From Cardinalis cardinalis (lineage: Eukaryota > Chordata > Aves > Passeriformes > Cardinalidae): 64,000 nucleotides of DNA. Position 1 is the stretch's first letter. Every line of letters starts with the position of its first letter. Below are positions 24,401 through 38,071 of this stretch, one piece after another. The notes under the pieces are model-generated. The model had not been told where the DNA came from. It ran no database searches and worked only from the letters and a program-made list of their open reading frames with translations. The stretch is taken from assembly GCA_014549065.1 (NCBI GenBank), contig JACDOX010000015.1, positions 4,914,221 through 4,978,220 of the forward strand. The letters run 5' to 3'. Both the position numbers and the translations under genes were made by a program.

Positions 24401-26489
24401 ACCAGGGTCTAGAGTCCACGGGAACATGACATTGTAATCTTGGTCATGTTTTATTTATGGGAAGTAGCACAGCAGATAGGGTGTGTTAACAAACAAAGAT
24501 GATTGCTTCAGGGGCACTCTCTCGTCCTGAGGTAATTAAGACAAAGTAGTTTCACTGGTTGGGGGATTCATACTGCAGACAACCTTTCCCTTGCTAAAAT
24601 GATCTGCAGCAACCAGGCCAAAAAGGCTAAATCAGAAGCAACGTGGATGGTGTTTTATCTTTGGTTAAAGGTGCATCATTAAATGGCTCTGACATAAATT
24701 ATACTTCTTAAAAATCCATATAACATTAAAAACTACTGAGAAGAAAATGTCNTTCTCAGAGATGTGCAGATTTTCAGCTGGAGAAATATCCAAAGAATTA
24801 CTGCCATAGCCCAGCATCTCTTTCACTTCTTGAACTGAAAACAGTAACTGTCACCAAGGCCACCCTAACCACAAACCCTGAGAGATGCCGGCCTGACAAA
24901 ACATGTAAACTCAGAGTCAGGCTCAGCTGTCAAAGACTCTCAGCATCACAAGGGAAATCTATTCCACCATCAAAGGTCACAACTCACAGACCTATGGCTG
25001 CTCACATTTGTTGGTTATTTGCAAACTGTATGGCTGTGATCACAGCCCTGCAGTACTTGCTCCAGAGGAACAGACAGAAACACACACAAGGCACAGCACA
25101 GGTTTCACTGGGAAGTACACAAAAAGACNTTCCTCTTTGTCCATTGCCTCTTCCCCCTTCTTTTATTGCTTGCCCCATCCCTTCCACTCCAGCATGTCCA
25201 GTTAGAAAACCCTCCTCTTCTCCTTCTCCCTCTCCGCAGCAGGTCAGCTTCTCCTGGTTATGGGCAGGTGCCTTGGTTGGCCAAGGTCAGGCTGATCCCG
25301 AGTGGTCTAATGCAGACACGCTGTGCTTACACTGAATATGGAGAATGGCCTTGCTCCCTGAAGTTTTTAGCCGGCCCACTGAAACCAACAGGGCACTTTT
25401 CACTGATTTAGGCAATCTCTGGGTGAAGTTTCTTTGGTGGAAAAACCTAATTTCTTAGACCTTGAGACGTAAAAACCATGCCATAAAAACACGTCTCCCA
25501 AAGAATGTCCCTTAGGACTACGGAATAAGATCAAAACCTACCAGAGCTGAACTTGGAGGAGCTGTACAAAATTTCTGGTTACTTCACAGAACTTTTTGTG
25601 TGACTTTCAACAAATAAATTAATCTTTCTGTGATTCAGAACCCCATTTATAAAACTATTAAAATAGGTTTTTCTCTTAGTGGTTATACATGCTGCCCAAA
25701 GGTATTAGGCCTCGCAAAAGCAGAGGTAACAAGCTCCAGCATTGCTTTTCTGGGACAGTTATAAGCATATGGGGCATTTCAAAGGCATCAGCTATAAAGT
25801 AGTTAATTTTCAGGATTCCCCATCTTTCACTAATAGGCTACATTTGCTGTATAGAATGCTTACAACAGTGCTGCTGTCTTCTGTCAGCATTAACCCAGAA
25901 GAGTGGTCTGCTCAAAGCAGAGACAATTTGAAAGGAAAGAATAAATACACTTAATGAAACCTGACAGGTACCTTTCACACCTTTCCAGGGAAAGACATTA
26001 ATTGCCCCCTTCGCTTTTAACTGTCCTATGTTGATATTTTAAAATAGATCAATATAGTAAAGACCAGTATCTTGATTGCTTGAACTGTACTTTTAATTAG
26101 ACTAATTTGCCTAATTTTCTTTGAGTTAATTTAGGGGCTAAAATCAGGTCTGATGAAAGAAGGGAGAATTCTTTCAAAAGTTATGTTGCTTTAGCTTACA
26201 CCAGGTCTGAATCTGGTCCACAGGTTTTTTTTTATGTTTGATGAAGCCTGGGTGAAGGCAAGATTGCCGTTGAACTTCTCTGGTTAGTAAACATCAAAAA
26301 ACCCAAAACCCCTTGCTCTTTTAAGATTCCNTTCAAGGGAGCCATGATCACTAATTTGTGAGGAAAGGTTTTCCAAGGAAAAATTCTGAATGACATAAGG
26401 TGAAATTCCTTCTGAGGATGCAGTGGATTGGTTTCTGCTTCCAGATACCATGGAATCACATGATTCCCNACAGAGGGGGAGAACACCTT
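21441..26489. other. Intergenic DNA: no gene, conserved-looking block near 24.06-24.56 kb
   Basis: No gene or recognised repeat. The block at about 24060-24560 has balanced composition, several CpG and binding-motif-like words, for example AACAAAGATG near 24491-24501 and GGTAATTAAG at 24531-24540. The rest is AT-rich. A short run of T and A occurs near 22537-22562. Confidence 0.5.
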
Positions 26490-27070
26490 TACAACATTCT
26501 TTTTCCTACTTGAGAAGAGTTATCTTCCTCCTTACTTTGGTTCCTTCTGCTCATATTTGGGCAAATAATCCAAATTATTCCAAATATTTCCTCATCAAAC
26601 ATATACAGTTTCCTCTCTTTAGGTCAGCCTTCCAACTGGACTGCATTTTTTGTGATTCTTATGAGCTGAACCCACAGCTGGATGTACAAAGTCCTCACCA
26701 GTGCTGGACAGAGTGCACATCACATTTACAGGCTACTCATGTTGATGAATGCCATGGTGGTATCTGTCTTTTTTTGCAAGAGCATATTGCTGTCTCCCTG
26801 TCACTTATGATCCTTCATACCCTTTCTTTTTTTTTCTCTAACCAATGGCTGTTCAGTAAATTAGTCAAATATTAAGGTCACTTTGAACACCACCATCAGC
26901 CTTCAACACAGTGTTGATCTTTCACAACCTGGTTTGGTCTGCAAATATAAAAAATTGTCTTCAGTCTATCACCTTAGGATATCATGAAATTAAATTTAAT
27001 TGCACAGAACTGGCCCTAGTACTGACCCCTTAAAACCTGCTCTATTTTGAGAGTAGCTCCTCCAAGATGA
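26490..27070 (-). mobile_element. CR1-like LINE copy, antisense, diverged
   Basis: On the plus strand, pieces follow the antisense CR1 reverse-transcriptase 3' half: TTTAGGTCAGCCTTCCAAC; then CTCACCAGTGCTGGACAGAGTGCA (near 26694-26718), the antisense of the PLYSALVRP region; then GTTTGGTCTGCAAATA, the antisense of the FADDTK region; and GCACAGAACTGGCCCTAGTACTGACCCC (near 27002-27028), the antisense of the GSVLGPVLFN region. The order is right for one inactive element. Older than the copy at 44.8 kb, judging from divergence. Confidence 0.72.
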
Positions 27071-30000
27071 CTTTGTTCCCCTCAAGCTGTATGTGTCTTT
27101 CTCTTCCTGAACAGAAAAGGTGCCTTGAAAAGAAAATTGGGAGTGTGTAGTAATACAAGCAAACTGAGATATGATATTTGGCTGGTAGACACAGAGGCAA
27201 GGTGAACAACACTTCACTTGTAGATATGCAGGTTGTTCTGCTGTCCTTTGTGCTCAGAGGATCTGAATTCATTTTTCTTTAGGCTCCTATTTCGCTTTTG
27301 CTACTATGTGGGACAACTGCAGAAGCAGATCAGCAGACCCCTGGGCCAGAAATGTTTCACATAACAAGAAACTTCACTTGAGGCACAATTACCTGTACAA
27401 ATTACTTCACATTAGCAGTTTGGGAAGAAATCAATGTCCAGTCTTGCCCAGCCAGAGGAAAAAGGACTGAAACTTCATCTGTGGGAAAGCAGCATGGTGA
27501 AGAGGAATATACTGATTTTACATTGAGGAATCATTCATCACCAGGTTAAAGTGGTAACATGAAATCACGTTGGAACTCTCTGGCCAAGGTTTTTGCATAT
27601 CAAGACAAGTATATACTTCTGGGAAAAATTGCTTGAGAGATTACATCAGACTGAAATGACAAAAAAGTTACTTCATTCTGCTGGCTGATCATTCACATAC
27701 CTCGCAGAAGTTCCTACTGACATGACAGTAGACTTAATTTGCCAAGAGTTACTGCTTTCCACTACTCACTCTTTTTTTTGAGGATTGACTTATTGGGAAC
27801 TGACACTCAGTATCACAAAGCAANCAGGTAATTTGGTTTAAAACATCTCTTGCTTTAAAAAGCCTGAAGAACATGGTACTCTTTTTAAAAAATATATCCA
27901 ATATTAAAACCATTTACCAAGCTGAGTTGAATAGCACAAATTGGAAAATCACTCAGTTGATAAGTAAATATGCCTCTNTGCCTTGGCACAACAGAGCAAT
28001 GCTGGTTTACATCAGCACATATCCCACTTTNGTTTGCTCCCCCACAAAGCAGAATTAGAAAATTCATTTCTCTAACTTACTACTAAAAAAGGAAAAAAAA
28101 AAATCAGTTTTTAAAATCCACATCTGGGAAGACAATCCATCTTCATAGACACAGCCCCATCTCCACTGGTGTTTACCACTGTTCTGCATATATCTGCTGT
28201 GGAGTATCCCTGTGTGATGGGTGGACAAGACATTCTACAGCCATCATCACAGATAAAATGTAGAACAAAGTGTGCCAGTTGAAATTGTACTGTTGAAGTC
28301 CTCTATTTTTCTCTGATTAGCTTGATCTGCCAGCAGATCTACTGGTTAATCTACTTGACTCTGCACTAGAGGGAACAAGGAGCTATACTGCCTATGAGAG
28401 CTATACTGCCAATCTTTTACAGAAAGAATAAACTATGGCAGAGGAGTAAACTGCAAATGTTTCACATATCAAACTTCAAAACTAGTGCATACATAGCAAC
28501 ATTTCCATCAGAGAACATTTTTCATGCAGAGACATGAATTTTTGACTAAAAATGTGTTTCCCNCAACAAGAAAGTTCATGTTTTTCGTTACTTGTAGATT
28601 GGGCATCTTAAATAGCTAAGATTTCATACTATTACTTCAAGTCTTTGCAATAAACCAAATTGCACATCTAAATTTCAACCTCCTGCAAGTAGACAGTGGT
28701 ACCTGCCAGGGTGTCATTCCAAGAGCTTCATAGGATTATTGCAACACTTACAAGCCCTGTTGANCTGAAGATAATTCTTCAACCTTTCATATCCAGTGAA
28801 ATGGTTAAAACACTGTCTTGGTCATGTGCTGCTTACCCTGAATTNGCATTATCTGTTGGGTACAGTGATGGGTTTCTCCACCAGAAACACGAGGATTAGG
28901 AGTTATGNCTCTCTTTAGTAAAGATGAGGTTAAGCCACAAACTGAAACAGGATGGATCTGCCATTTCAATTCCTCTAAAATGTTCAGACATTAAAAGCAA
29001 TAATTTAAGCCATTTGAATATGAGCAGAATAATACCTATGACAGGATTTTTTTTCTAAAATAGCTTTGGACCACTGCCTTTTTTTTCAATATTCATTTGG
29101 AAATACAAAGGTTGTTAAAAATCAGTGGGTCTTAGAACTCAAGTTACCTCTAAAATGAGATTTAAAATCCCATTTCACTTAGGTATTTTGAAATGTCTAA
29201 CAGTCCCGATTCATCAATGATCCTCCAACACATTCCTTTCATCTGAACATGATTACCATGTGAAACATGATTTTCTCCCTTGTTTATATCTCTTAACATC
29301 TCCTTACCTCTCCTCTTCTAATTCTGTAATTGTGTCATTTCATTCTGTCAGTCATTTGGGAGTATTTTGCTGGAANGGTGCTTTTCTCTGTGAAGCTGCA
29401 TTATATTACATCATTGCTAAGAATTCAAAGTATTCTGTGATAAGTGTCTGGATTCTGATTAGATTGCTTCAGCAACATCCTGAATAGAAACTACTATTGC
29501 TATCAATATCAATTTTCCTTGGTTTTGGTTCTGCTTCACATAGGAAATATATTATATGAAGANCCTACTCCTTTGGCCTCCTTTTTCACTCCAACAACTC
29601 TTCTCAGCCTTGCATCACAGAGAGTTAAATGAGGAGAGTTTGTCCTGAGTTCTTTGTTCTGTNCTTCGTGTCTCCTTGGCTTTCCTAATTTATTTTAATT
29701 TTACTTTGTCTCTCTACATCTCACCCTGTTGGGAAGACCTATTTAATATTGTGAATGAAGTCCCATATGTAGTTTTATGTAGTTTTATCCATCTTCACAT
29801 ATGAATTAATAAATACAGTGGGGGAAAGAATTAACGACATACCTTCTAGTGATACTTTGCTACTGTGGAAATTTAGCATATACCAGATTATCTTGGCTAG
29901 TCATTGAACTTTGCTTTATGATCTATTGGCTTCTAGTGAAAAATAGCATTTTAGATATTTTAACAGTGTCTCATAGAATGTTATATAGACATTGTTCACA

Positions 30001-33000
30001 TGCAATGGGTGCTCCAATTGTGATTTCTAGCAGGGAAGCAAGGGGTCTTAATTTATCATTGTAATATTAATTTTAAATCAGTCACTAAAGTGACTGGCAA
30101 TCTTAAGAACATAATGTGGTGGACTAAAATAAGCTCAGTTACACTTTTCTGTTAATTAGGAGAAATTGAAATGAAACCACTATTATACTCTAGCTTTCTA
30201 CAGGTACACAAATATCTAAGTTGGGTNCAGAGAGATGTATGCATTGTTTTCGCACTTACACACATCTAACATGTTGCTCATTGGACATATTCTTTAAGCT
30301 TAAAANATTTTTGAAGAGCAATATTTTTTTTGCATTACTGTAATTTCTAGTCAGTTTTCAGGAACAATTAGGTCTTCATTGTTTTCTTTCTCATTCTCAT
30401 TAGTTTTATGTTCTCTGATGATACCTGTGATTTCTACCACAATCAGCACATGCACTTGCGAACTCTATATGAAAATATGCAAGTGATCTTCATTTGCACC
30501 AGAAGTTTGTCACAAATATCCTGACAGAATAAGAAATAATTTAAAAGGTACACATAGAAGGAAATCTGCATCTAACTTTTGTGCAGAGGAAGTAATCTAT
30601 NAATCAATACCTTGTCTACATATGCTATGGTCTTCTCATTAGTTTGGGAAGTAGAAGAATCAGAAGAAATTTTTAAACTAGTCCCACCCCCAAGCTGCAG
30701 TCCAACAAAGACCTGAATTGTGTGTCCACTCACACTAAATTTAGTACTGTGGTTAAAGCCACGGGGAAATGGACAGTGACAAGACTGGATGAAGAATCTT
30801 TTCCTATCAGCCATTTTTTTCCAGTGTACAATTACATTTGATTCTACTCTACATAACAGCTTGTTTAGGAAATGTACTGAAAGAAACAGTCTTGCATTGG
30901 TAAAGCATTGGCAAATGGAGTGAACTGGTCTTTTCCATCTCTCACATGTGTGATCTCAGAGAATGGTCTGTCATCTGCCAGACAATGAAATGCATGTTGT
31001 CATTGAGTAGCTAAAGGTCAGTGTTTAGCTGAGCTAGGAGAATAATTCAGAGCAAATCAACTATTAGGCAAATGCTGCTTCTTTTTTGCTTACAAGTTGT
31101 CTGCAAATAGATCACAATTTTCTCAAATATATTCATTATTCAGAATTATTTCCTGAATGATTTTTGTGTGTAATTATTGGTCTGTTCACAAGCCTTTCAT
31201 TTTGGGTGCTTGGTTTTCAAGCTGTTTTAATTGGGTGTACAGATCACATGGCATCTTTCTATCCTTTGGTAGGCTAAATGTAACTCTTGGACTCTACTTT
31301 CTGATGGAAAAATCTCAGTTACTGTCTTGGAGTTCAGTGACCACTGNTGTTCTGTTATCTGTTCTCATCACTTATGTAAGCTTTATGTACATAAAACCGC
31401 TAAAGCAGATTCAAGTCCTTGGAATACTCCTGCAAATCAGGAGTAAATGTATTGAATCCAAATATGGTGTACAACCAGTGTGAAGAATAAGGACCTTGAG
31501 AGATCAAATTTCCTTTATAATAGTTTTTCATTATAATTACAAAGCTGAGTTTAATTACCTCCCCCTTCATACCAAAGTTTGAATTCCATTTGTTTCACTT
31601 GTATTTCACAAAGATTTTTCTAAGCCCTCTTCCTTTACCAATTATAATGGTGTTCTTGGATTACACAAGCATGTGTGAAACAGGAGTAACTAACCCAAGG
31701 ATGTCACAAAGAGACTCATTTGGATTTAGTTGTTTGCAGCTTTATTTGTGTGATTTCTCTCATTTTCTCTGTCAAAAGGGGGCCTAATTCTACTTTTTCT
31801 CCTCATGCCAATGTGTGTGGGTAATCAGGGCTCTGACAGACAAGTTCTAGCATATCCAACGGTGATGAGTTAAGGAATTGCAACTTCCAGGACATCCAGA
31901 ATTCTCCTTGCCAGGCAGATATCACTTTCCCTAGCCGAGGCAGTAGACAGAGACCCCTTGTACCTCCAAACCCTCCCATCCACAAGCTGCCATGCACAGC
32001 AGTGGCTGCTGCTGCTAAACCTTCGAGCACCACATCAACATCTGCAAGGCCTGCAGCGTCTTTACAGCCGACAAAATGACATGGTGGTGTAAAGCTTGGC
32101 TGGAGTGAAGTCATGTTTATGGGGTGTCAAAAACACCCCATTCAAATGCAAACTGTACAAAACTTAGAAGTAAAATGTAACAGCCCTTGCAGCTCGCTTC
32201 AGAAGGCATCCAAAATGAACATGGCATTTGGGAAATTATAGCGTGAACTATTGCCCAATATAATTGTCAGCGTCAGGCTCTGATTTCATTTTCACTGTTT
32301 TTTCATGAATGCAACTTTTCAAAGCCTGTAACTTTTATATCACTCTGAAGTCTTGATCCAGCAAAGCGCTTACACACATAGCTAAATTTAGACTGTAGAT
32401 TCAGGGAGCCTGAGATCAGGAAGGGACCATCTGTAGGAGCTCTTCTGTAGCACACACCACTTAGNTTCCCCTCCTGACTTCTGAGTTGAGCCAAATACTT
32501 TAAAGTCCAGGAGCAGTTCCTTTGAAATGAATTTCAATTACCTGCCTGCTTTGAATCAAAAGCCTGCTACATGGTTTGTTGGACCAGGGCCTCTAGGAAA
32601 TCAGAATCTGGTCTCCAACACTCCAAATCTTTCCTATGCTTTCCAGTAATGGTTTGAATAATAATTCTCTTATTTAAGATTTCCATGCATTAGCTAACAG
32701 GTCAGCTTGATAAAGAGCATCAGGACAGTGAACTGCCTGTAGCTGTCAGCTCTATCCTCAAAATGCAAATTGTGCAAAATTCTGCCTTTTAATGTTCATG
32801 TCTTTGTCCCTAGCTGAGAAGGAAGAGCAGATGTTTAGCTGCAGTTACATTTTGGTACTTCTCACATAATACAGTCTGTGGCCCAAATTCAGGTCCTGGT
32901 TGAATTTGTAAGTGTTCTCCCTATTTGCATTGGCATCCAAAAAGCAGAATGTGGTAACAAACCTGAATTCATACACCATACGGTTACATTTATGGGGATG

Positions 33001-33384
33001 GAAGGAAAAAACCACGAGCAAAGCACTTCTCAGCACCTGCAGAAAACTGAGATAATGGCCCCAAACATAGCATAATTCTGTATGAGAAATGTGTCTGTTT
33101 CAAGCATTATTCTACCACTTTCTCTCAAGACCTCTATTCAGGATATACCTTGCATTCTATTTAAGTCCAAGGGATGAAAGCAGAACTTGAGCATCTGCTT
33201 AGCATCATTCAGGTTCTCACATATCCTTCTCAAACAAGATTTTTCTCCTGATGGACTCCCATGAGAACTGACAGAAAATATGGCAGGAGTTCTATCATCT
33301 GTACTGAGGCTTCAACCCCTTGCTTCCTTCTTTTTCCTCTTCCCACCCCTCAGTGTCAAAAAAACAGGAAAGACAAGATTTGGA
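27071..33384. other. Intergenic DNA between the desert repeats and the BCL11B 3' end
   Basis: No gene recognised. A short direct duplication GAGCTATACTGCC occurs twice near 28381-28413. Near 32345-32385 is GATCCAGCAAAGCGCTTACACACATAGC, a piece of the same old amniote repeat seen at 44.3 kb, here in the opposite orientation. Open frames are at most 108 codons with no domain. Confidence 0.5.
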
Positions 33385-33403
33385 GATCAAGTCAAATGTC
33401 CAA

Positions 33404-33409
33404 TTTATT
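33404..33409 (-). terminator. BCL11B: Candidate polyadenylation signal AATAAA for BCL11B
   Basis: TTTATT on the plus strand reads AATAAA on the minus strand. Downstream on the minus strand, at about 33350-33375, lies a T-rich run (CTTGTCTTTCCTGTTTTTTT) of the kind bound by CstF, so cleavage near 33385 is plausible. The last exon is about 5.3 kb upstream. Signals nearer 35.7 kb are alternatives. Confidence 0.5.
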
Positions 33410-34896
33410 TTTATAACTTGAAACTGGAACAAACGTTGTTTTGAACGAGCGTACAAATGAAATGGTAGACACATGCTGAACTCAACATTGTGACAATAAG
33501 GGGAAAAAAAAGAGGCCAAAAATCTTGTACAGAGAATAAAAGGAACAATAAATATTTCACTAAGCCATATTGAAATGACCTCCAGCCATCTCAACATTTT
33601 ATCCATAATAAAAAAAAAAGTGCTCTTGTTTTTTAAACAGAGCACAAATACCAAGCAATAATAAATAGTTCCAAACTTGTAGTAAAAGACAAAACCTCCA
33701 AGTAAACAACAAAAGCTCATACAATAAGTAATAGAAAAAGGTAATAAAAATATTTTGCCTTGCCGGTACAAATGCAAACAACTTAAATCAATGTTACTTT
33801 GCTTTGCAGTTCTAAAATACAAAGAGCACCATAAAAATGAGTTTGCCTGTGATAAACAAAACCTTGGACTGTCTTTTACATAGGACTGGGATGAAATGCT
33901 GATTTTTTTTGACCCTTTCATTAAAAATTTCTATTTTTCTTTCCAAAACCAGGTTTCTGCACCTGTCCTGTTGCCAGGGAGTCAACTGGAGTTTTGTTCT
34001 NGACTTCAATGGCAGCAAGACTACACACAATGAAAGTAATAAATTCAACCTTTAAAAAANTGTAAAACTAAAAGTGTGAAAAGAACTACGGCAGCATTCT
34101 AGCTATGTCCATGTTATATTGTGCTTATGGCCTAGTAAACTACGGCTCTTCTAAGCAAGAAGAAAAGGAGGGCCATTTCAGTATCACTACAGTTTGCAGA
34201 AACACAACCCTTGTGCTTTTGGGTGACTTATTGTTAGTTTCAGTGATCTAAGTCACAAAATTAGACAACTGCTGGTGTTAGCTATCCTGGATAATTAAAA
34301 ATGACAATGAGACTGAAACTCCTAAACAACTTACAATAAAATGAAAAGTGAAATTCTTTCTTAAGTCAATTAANTATGGACTGAAAATGTGCAGTTAANG
34401 TCTGATCTTCGCTGCACTGATGCAAGTCCAAGAGATTCTTCTGAGTTCTGTCGCATGACTGGATTTATACAAAAGGCAGACATCTGAATTTTCACCAAAA
34501 AGTGAAAATGTGCCTTTAAGGGACCACATTACAACCTCAATTATGCTGGAATAATCCAGGACTAAGAGTGATGAATAATTCCTGATTTATATCAGTTTAA
34601 TTGAGATACAGAATTTGACCAGAAGACTTAAGGGTGTGACATTCAAGCCAGGAGGGCATATATCTATCTGATAAGGTGGACCAAATTCTCCCTACTGTCA
34701 CACCCATGCCTCTCCAATTGCTGCAGTGGTTCTGCACCGATGAAAGCATAATAATTTGGCATGGCAATATATTTTTTTCTTGTTTTTGTTTTAAGTTTTA
34801 CCNTCATTTTCTGCAAGAGCGGTGATCATTTTCTCCTCCCCTTCACTAAAGCATTAGTGCCTCTTCTGCCACGTCTTCCCCTCGACCCAAAAGGGA

Positions 34897-34922
34897 GAGA
34901 GTGTGAGAGAGAGAGAGAGAAA
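34897..34922. repeat. Short GA microsatellite
   Basis: GAGAGAG.. tract of about 20 bases within the predicted 3' UTR; on the transcript it is a CU-rich run that could bind pyrimidine-tract proteins. Confidence 0.7.
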
Positions 34923-35748
34923 AATAACTGCAAAGAAGAGAGACATCAAAAGGTACAGGATTTCATCCCAGTCCCTCAAACATTCAGAAATTTATGGAAT
35001 GTACAATTAGGAGTGAACAGCAGCAAAGCAGCTAATAACATGGACTGGCAAGACCTGTACACAGAGTNGATCCTGTTCTGACAGGGAAGAGGAGGGCTGT
35101 GCCTGGACTAATTTTACTTCAACCCGATTTCAGCTGTACCAACAGCAGGCCATTTCACCATTTTATGTCAAAGTGATGCAGCACTCTCACTTTTTGCTAT
35201 AAAAAGACTTTCTTCCAGAGGGCAGTGGCAGGGTGTGAGGAGCAATGAGTGGGGATTGGCCAGGAGAGGGAAGATGCATTGGACATCTTGTTTGGAAGGA
35301 GGGGAAGAAATCTCCTCTCTCTCTCTCAAATCTGCAGGGAAGCTGTGGGATGTCACCCCAGACACCTTTCCAGGAACGGAATTTCTTTTCACACAAATAG
35401 GCAATATCCATTCAGCCTGGTTCAACCATACCTGGTAAAACCTTGATGCAAGGGGTCCAGGCAACTTTGAAGTTATTTAGAGCCCTGTGGGAACAGCACT
35501 TTTTTGTAGGCCATTTCTGACAAAAAAATATATATACAACTAAAATTATTTGTGAACAACAACAAGGAAAAAAAAGTAAAATAAAAAAGCACTTAATTAT
35601 TTTGTTTTGTTTCTTTTACTCAAAGGTCGTCTAACAACCCCCTTTTNTCCTGTACAATAAGGACTTCACATACAAATTTTTTTTTATTTTTGCAATATTT
35701 TATCCTGCCAAATTAAAAAAATATATTATGGCAGCCTGTTTGTTTGTT

Positions 35749-35760
35749 TTTATTTTTATT
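35749..35760 (-). terminator. BCL11B: Alternative tandem polyadenylation hexamers in the 3' UTR
   Basis: Two overlapping-spaced AATAAA hexamers on the minus strand (35755-35760 and 35749-35754), with a third at 35683-35688 beside a long T/A tract. They could give a shorter 3' UTR of about 3 kb. The region is A/T-rich, so chance occurrence is likely for at least some of them. Confidence 0.3.
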
Positions 35761-37990
35761 TCCAAATTCACTAACAAAAAGGTACATTAAATCCCTTTAA
35801 AAGGACAAGCGTACAGTTAAAAAATTACAAGCTTCAGTAAAAATACAGCAAGTGCCTACATCATATGAATCAACCAATATCAATATCCATTCCAGAAGGG
35901 GAAGGGAAGGGGAAAAGGGGAGAAAAAAAGAGAAAAATAGGTACAGGTCAGAAACGTGATTTTTTTTTCTGCAAAGCAATAACAATATTAAGCACTTTTT
36001 TCTACATACTTTTTCTACATGGTGTAGCAATCACCTTTTAATCCCCGAATACAAGATTCTATACATTTTTGAAATAAAAATTCAACACCCAAGGCAGAAA
36101 AAAATTTACTAAAACTCAAGACTTTACAGTTACAGTGACAAGAACAAATTTATAGACCCACCATTTAAATTTTACTGCAACATTTTCAAGGAAAAAAGAA
36201 AATTTTTTTTTTCTTTCTGGTTTTGTAAAATGCCCAGGCATTCTCCATTATTACAAATACTGGTCCACTTTTACAGTAATCAAGAAATTTTAATATATAT
36301 AATATATACTAAAACCCCGTCACCAAAAGAAAACAATATACACATGGCCATTATGGCATTTTTTTAATAACCTATTAAGCAAACTTTGAAAAAAAAAAAG
36401 ATTGCTCAAACACACATACACACAATTTCTTTTTTACCCTTGTATGTATTCAATACTGTAAACGTATTTTAAGACAGAGTGCACTAAATTTAACTTTTAA
36501 AAAAAAATTAGCCGTTGTTCCTGAATTGTTTTTTCTCATTCAATGATAGCAACTTGTAATTTGTGTCATTTGAGTTTTAATTCAGCAGTAAATCATTTCC
36601 ATTCCATTTCCTAAGCAGCGTTGTCCTGAAAAAAAAAAAGGCTGAGAATAATTCAGCTAATGTATGTCCGAAGTTGTGCTGGGTATACATCTTCATTTGA
36701 TTGGGTCTTATGGCATTTTCATGTCCACTATCTTCAACCAGTAATTTTTTTTTTAAGTAAATGTGGCTCTTTTTTTTTTCTAAAGAATGTACTTTTCTTG
36801 TTTTACTCTTTTTTTTAAAAGTCTTTCCATTTCACAAAAACATTTTGCATTTGTCTCAAGAGACTCAAATAGGAAGATCAGTTTTCAAGGCACTCACGTC
36901 AAATTGAATGGCAGTAGAAAAACTGTCCAATAAATTATTTTTATTTCTTTTTCTTTATAGTGCCAGTATTGTGAATGCCATGCTTAGCAACACTGACACT
37001 TAATCTCAGCTGTTCCTTTACAGTTTAACCCACCTTTGGGCCAAGTAGAATATGATGTAATTTCTTGTTGAGAAGCCATTTTTGTCTTAACCACAAACAA
37101 AAGATTTAAAGTGCGGGTCAACATAATTAAAATCTCTAACCATAATTGTCTACTGTTTGCTAATATTAGTTGAAAAAGGCTTTTAAAAATTTGGAATTTG
37201 AAAGTAGAGCAGGTGCATTTTTCTTTGCTTAAATTTTTCTCTGTCGTAATGCTTTTATCTGAATACAATTCCATTCTGTTCCTAATTAAGTTGGAAAAAA
37301 TCTTACCGACTTCAGTAGGAGCAGAATCTTGCCAAGACAGGCAAATCAACCAGAATTTATTTTTTCCCTTCTTTATAATAACATCACTGTACAGCATCTA
37401 AGATAGTTCTAATATTTCTATTCATAAACCAAATGCCTGAGTTGAGGCTTTTCATTGAGAAATTCACACTTTCCTATCTATTAGTAATCAATTACAGCAA
37501 ATATGGACTAAAGTAGATGTCCTAAATTCAAATTTATGATTTTGTGGTTTAAAAAAAAAAAAAAAGAAAAAAAGATGGCATTTGGCTCCTCTGAGGTTTG
37601 AAAATAATATTAAAATGCTCAAGATGTACTTTTATTGTCTCTGGGAAGAGTCACAGGAGGGGAAGAAGGAGGGAAAAACACTCCAGAAAGTGACAAACTG
37701 GCATCATTATGTTGCCATAGCTTTTAACAAGAAGAAACTATCCTATAGTAATGCACAATTAAGAATGTTTCTGGGTTTTGAGTGCAGCAGTCTTCTGCAT
37801 CTGTCTTTTTTGTTGCCGTAACTTTAGTGCTGAAATCCATCTAGAAAAGGCCTCTATCTTCAGCGACATTGTCAGTGCTACGTATTTGATCCAATTTCAA
37901 AAGAAAGTGCTAATTTTAAAGATTGTTATCCGCTGTACAATTTTGTTTTCCCTAATCTTCAAGGTTATTTAAGAAGAGGAAAGAAAAAAA

Positions 37991-38071
37991 GGAAGGAAGG
38001 AAGGAAGGAAGGAAGGAAGGAAGGAAGGAAGGAAGGAAGGAAGGAAGGAAGGAAGGAAGGAAGGAAGGAAG
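37991..38071. repeat. (GGAA)n microsatellite beside the gap
   Basis: About 20 tandem copies of GGAA, uninterrupted up to the first N. On the transcribed strand this is a TTCC tract near the beginning of the BCL11B 3' UTR. The full length is not known because the array enters the gap. Confidence 0.97.

Larger units (their letters stand above)
33385..38071 (-). other. BCL11B: BCL11B 3' UTR (visible part)
   Basis: Non-coding sequence downstream of the exon on the minus strand, without introns or interspersed repeats that I can recognise. It is AT-rich, with several AATAAA-type hexamers on the minus strand (around 35683-35688, 35749-35760, 36940-36945 and 33404-33409). BCL11B in mammals has a 3' UTR of roughly 5 kb (from memory), and the distance from the hidden stop codon to the last hexamer is similar. 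The start lies inside the N gap. The 3' end is inferred from the signal, and shorter isoforms ending near 35.7 kb are possible. RNA data would settle it. A 208-codon open frame at 33295-33921 runs across the predicted end and is treated as chance. Confidence 0.6.

Noticed and set aside
33295..33921. A 208-codon minus-strand frame
   Set aside because: It lies in the predicted 3' UTR and past the polyadenylation signal, in AT-rich DNA. It is rich in Phe, Leu, Ser and Cys with no domain, so it looks like chance.
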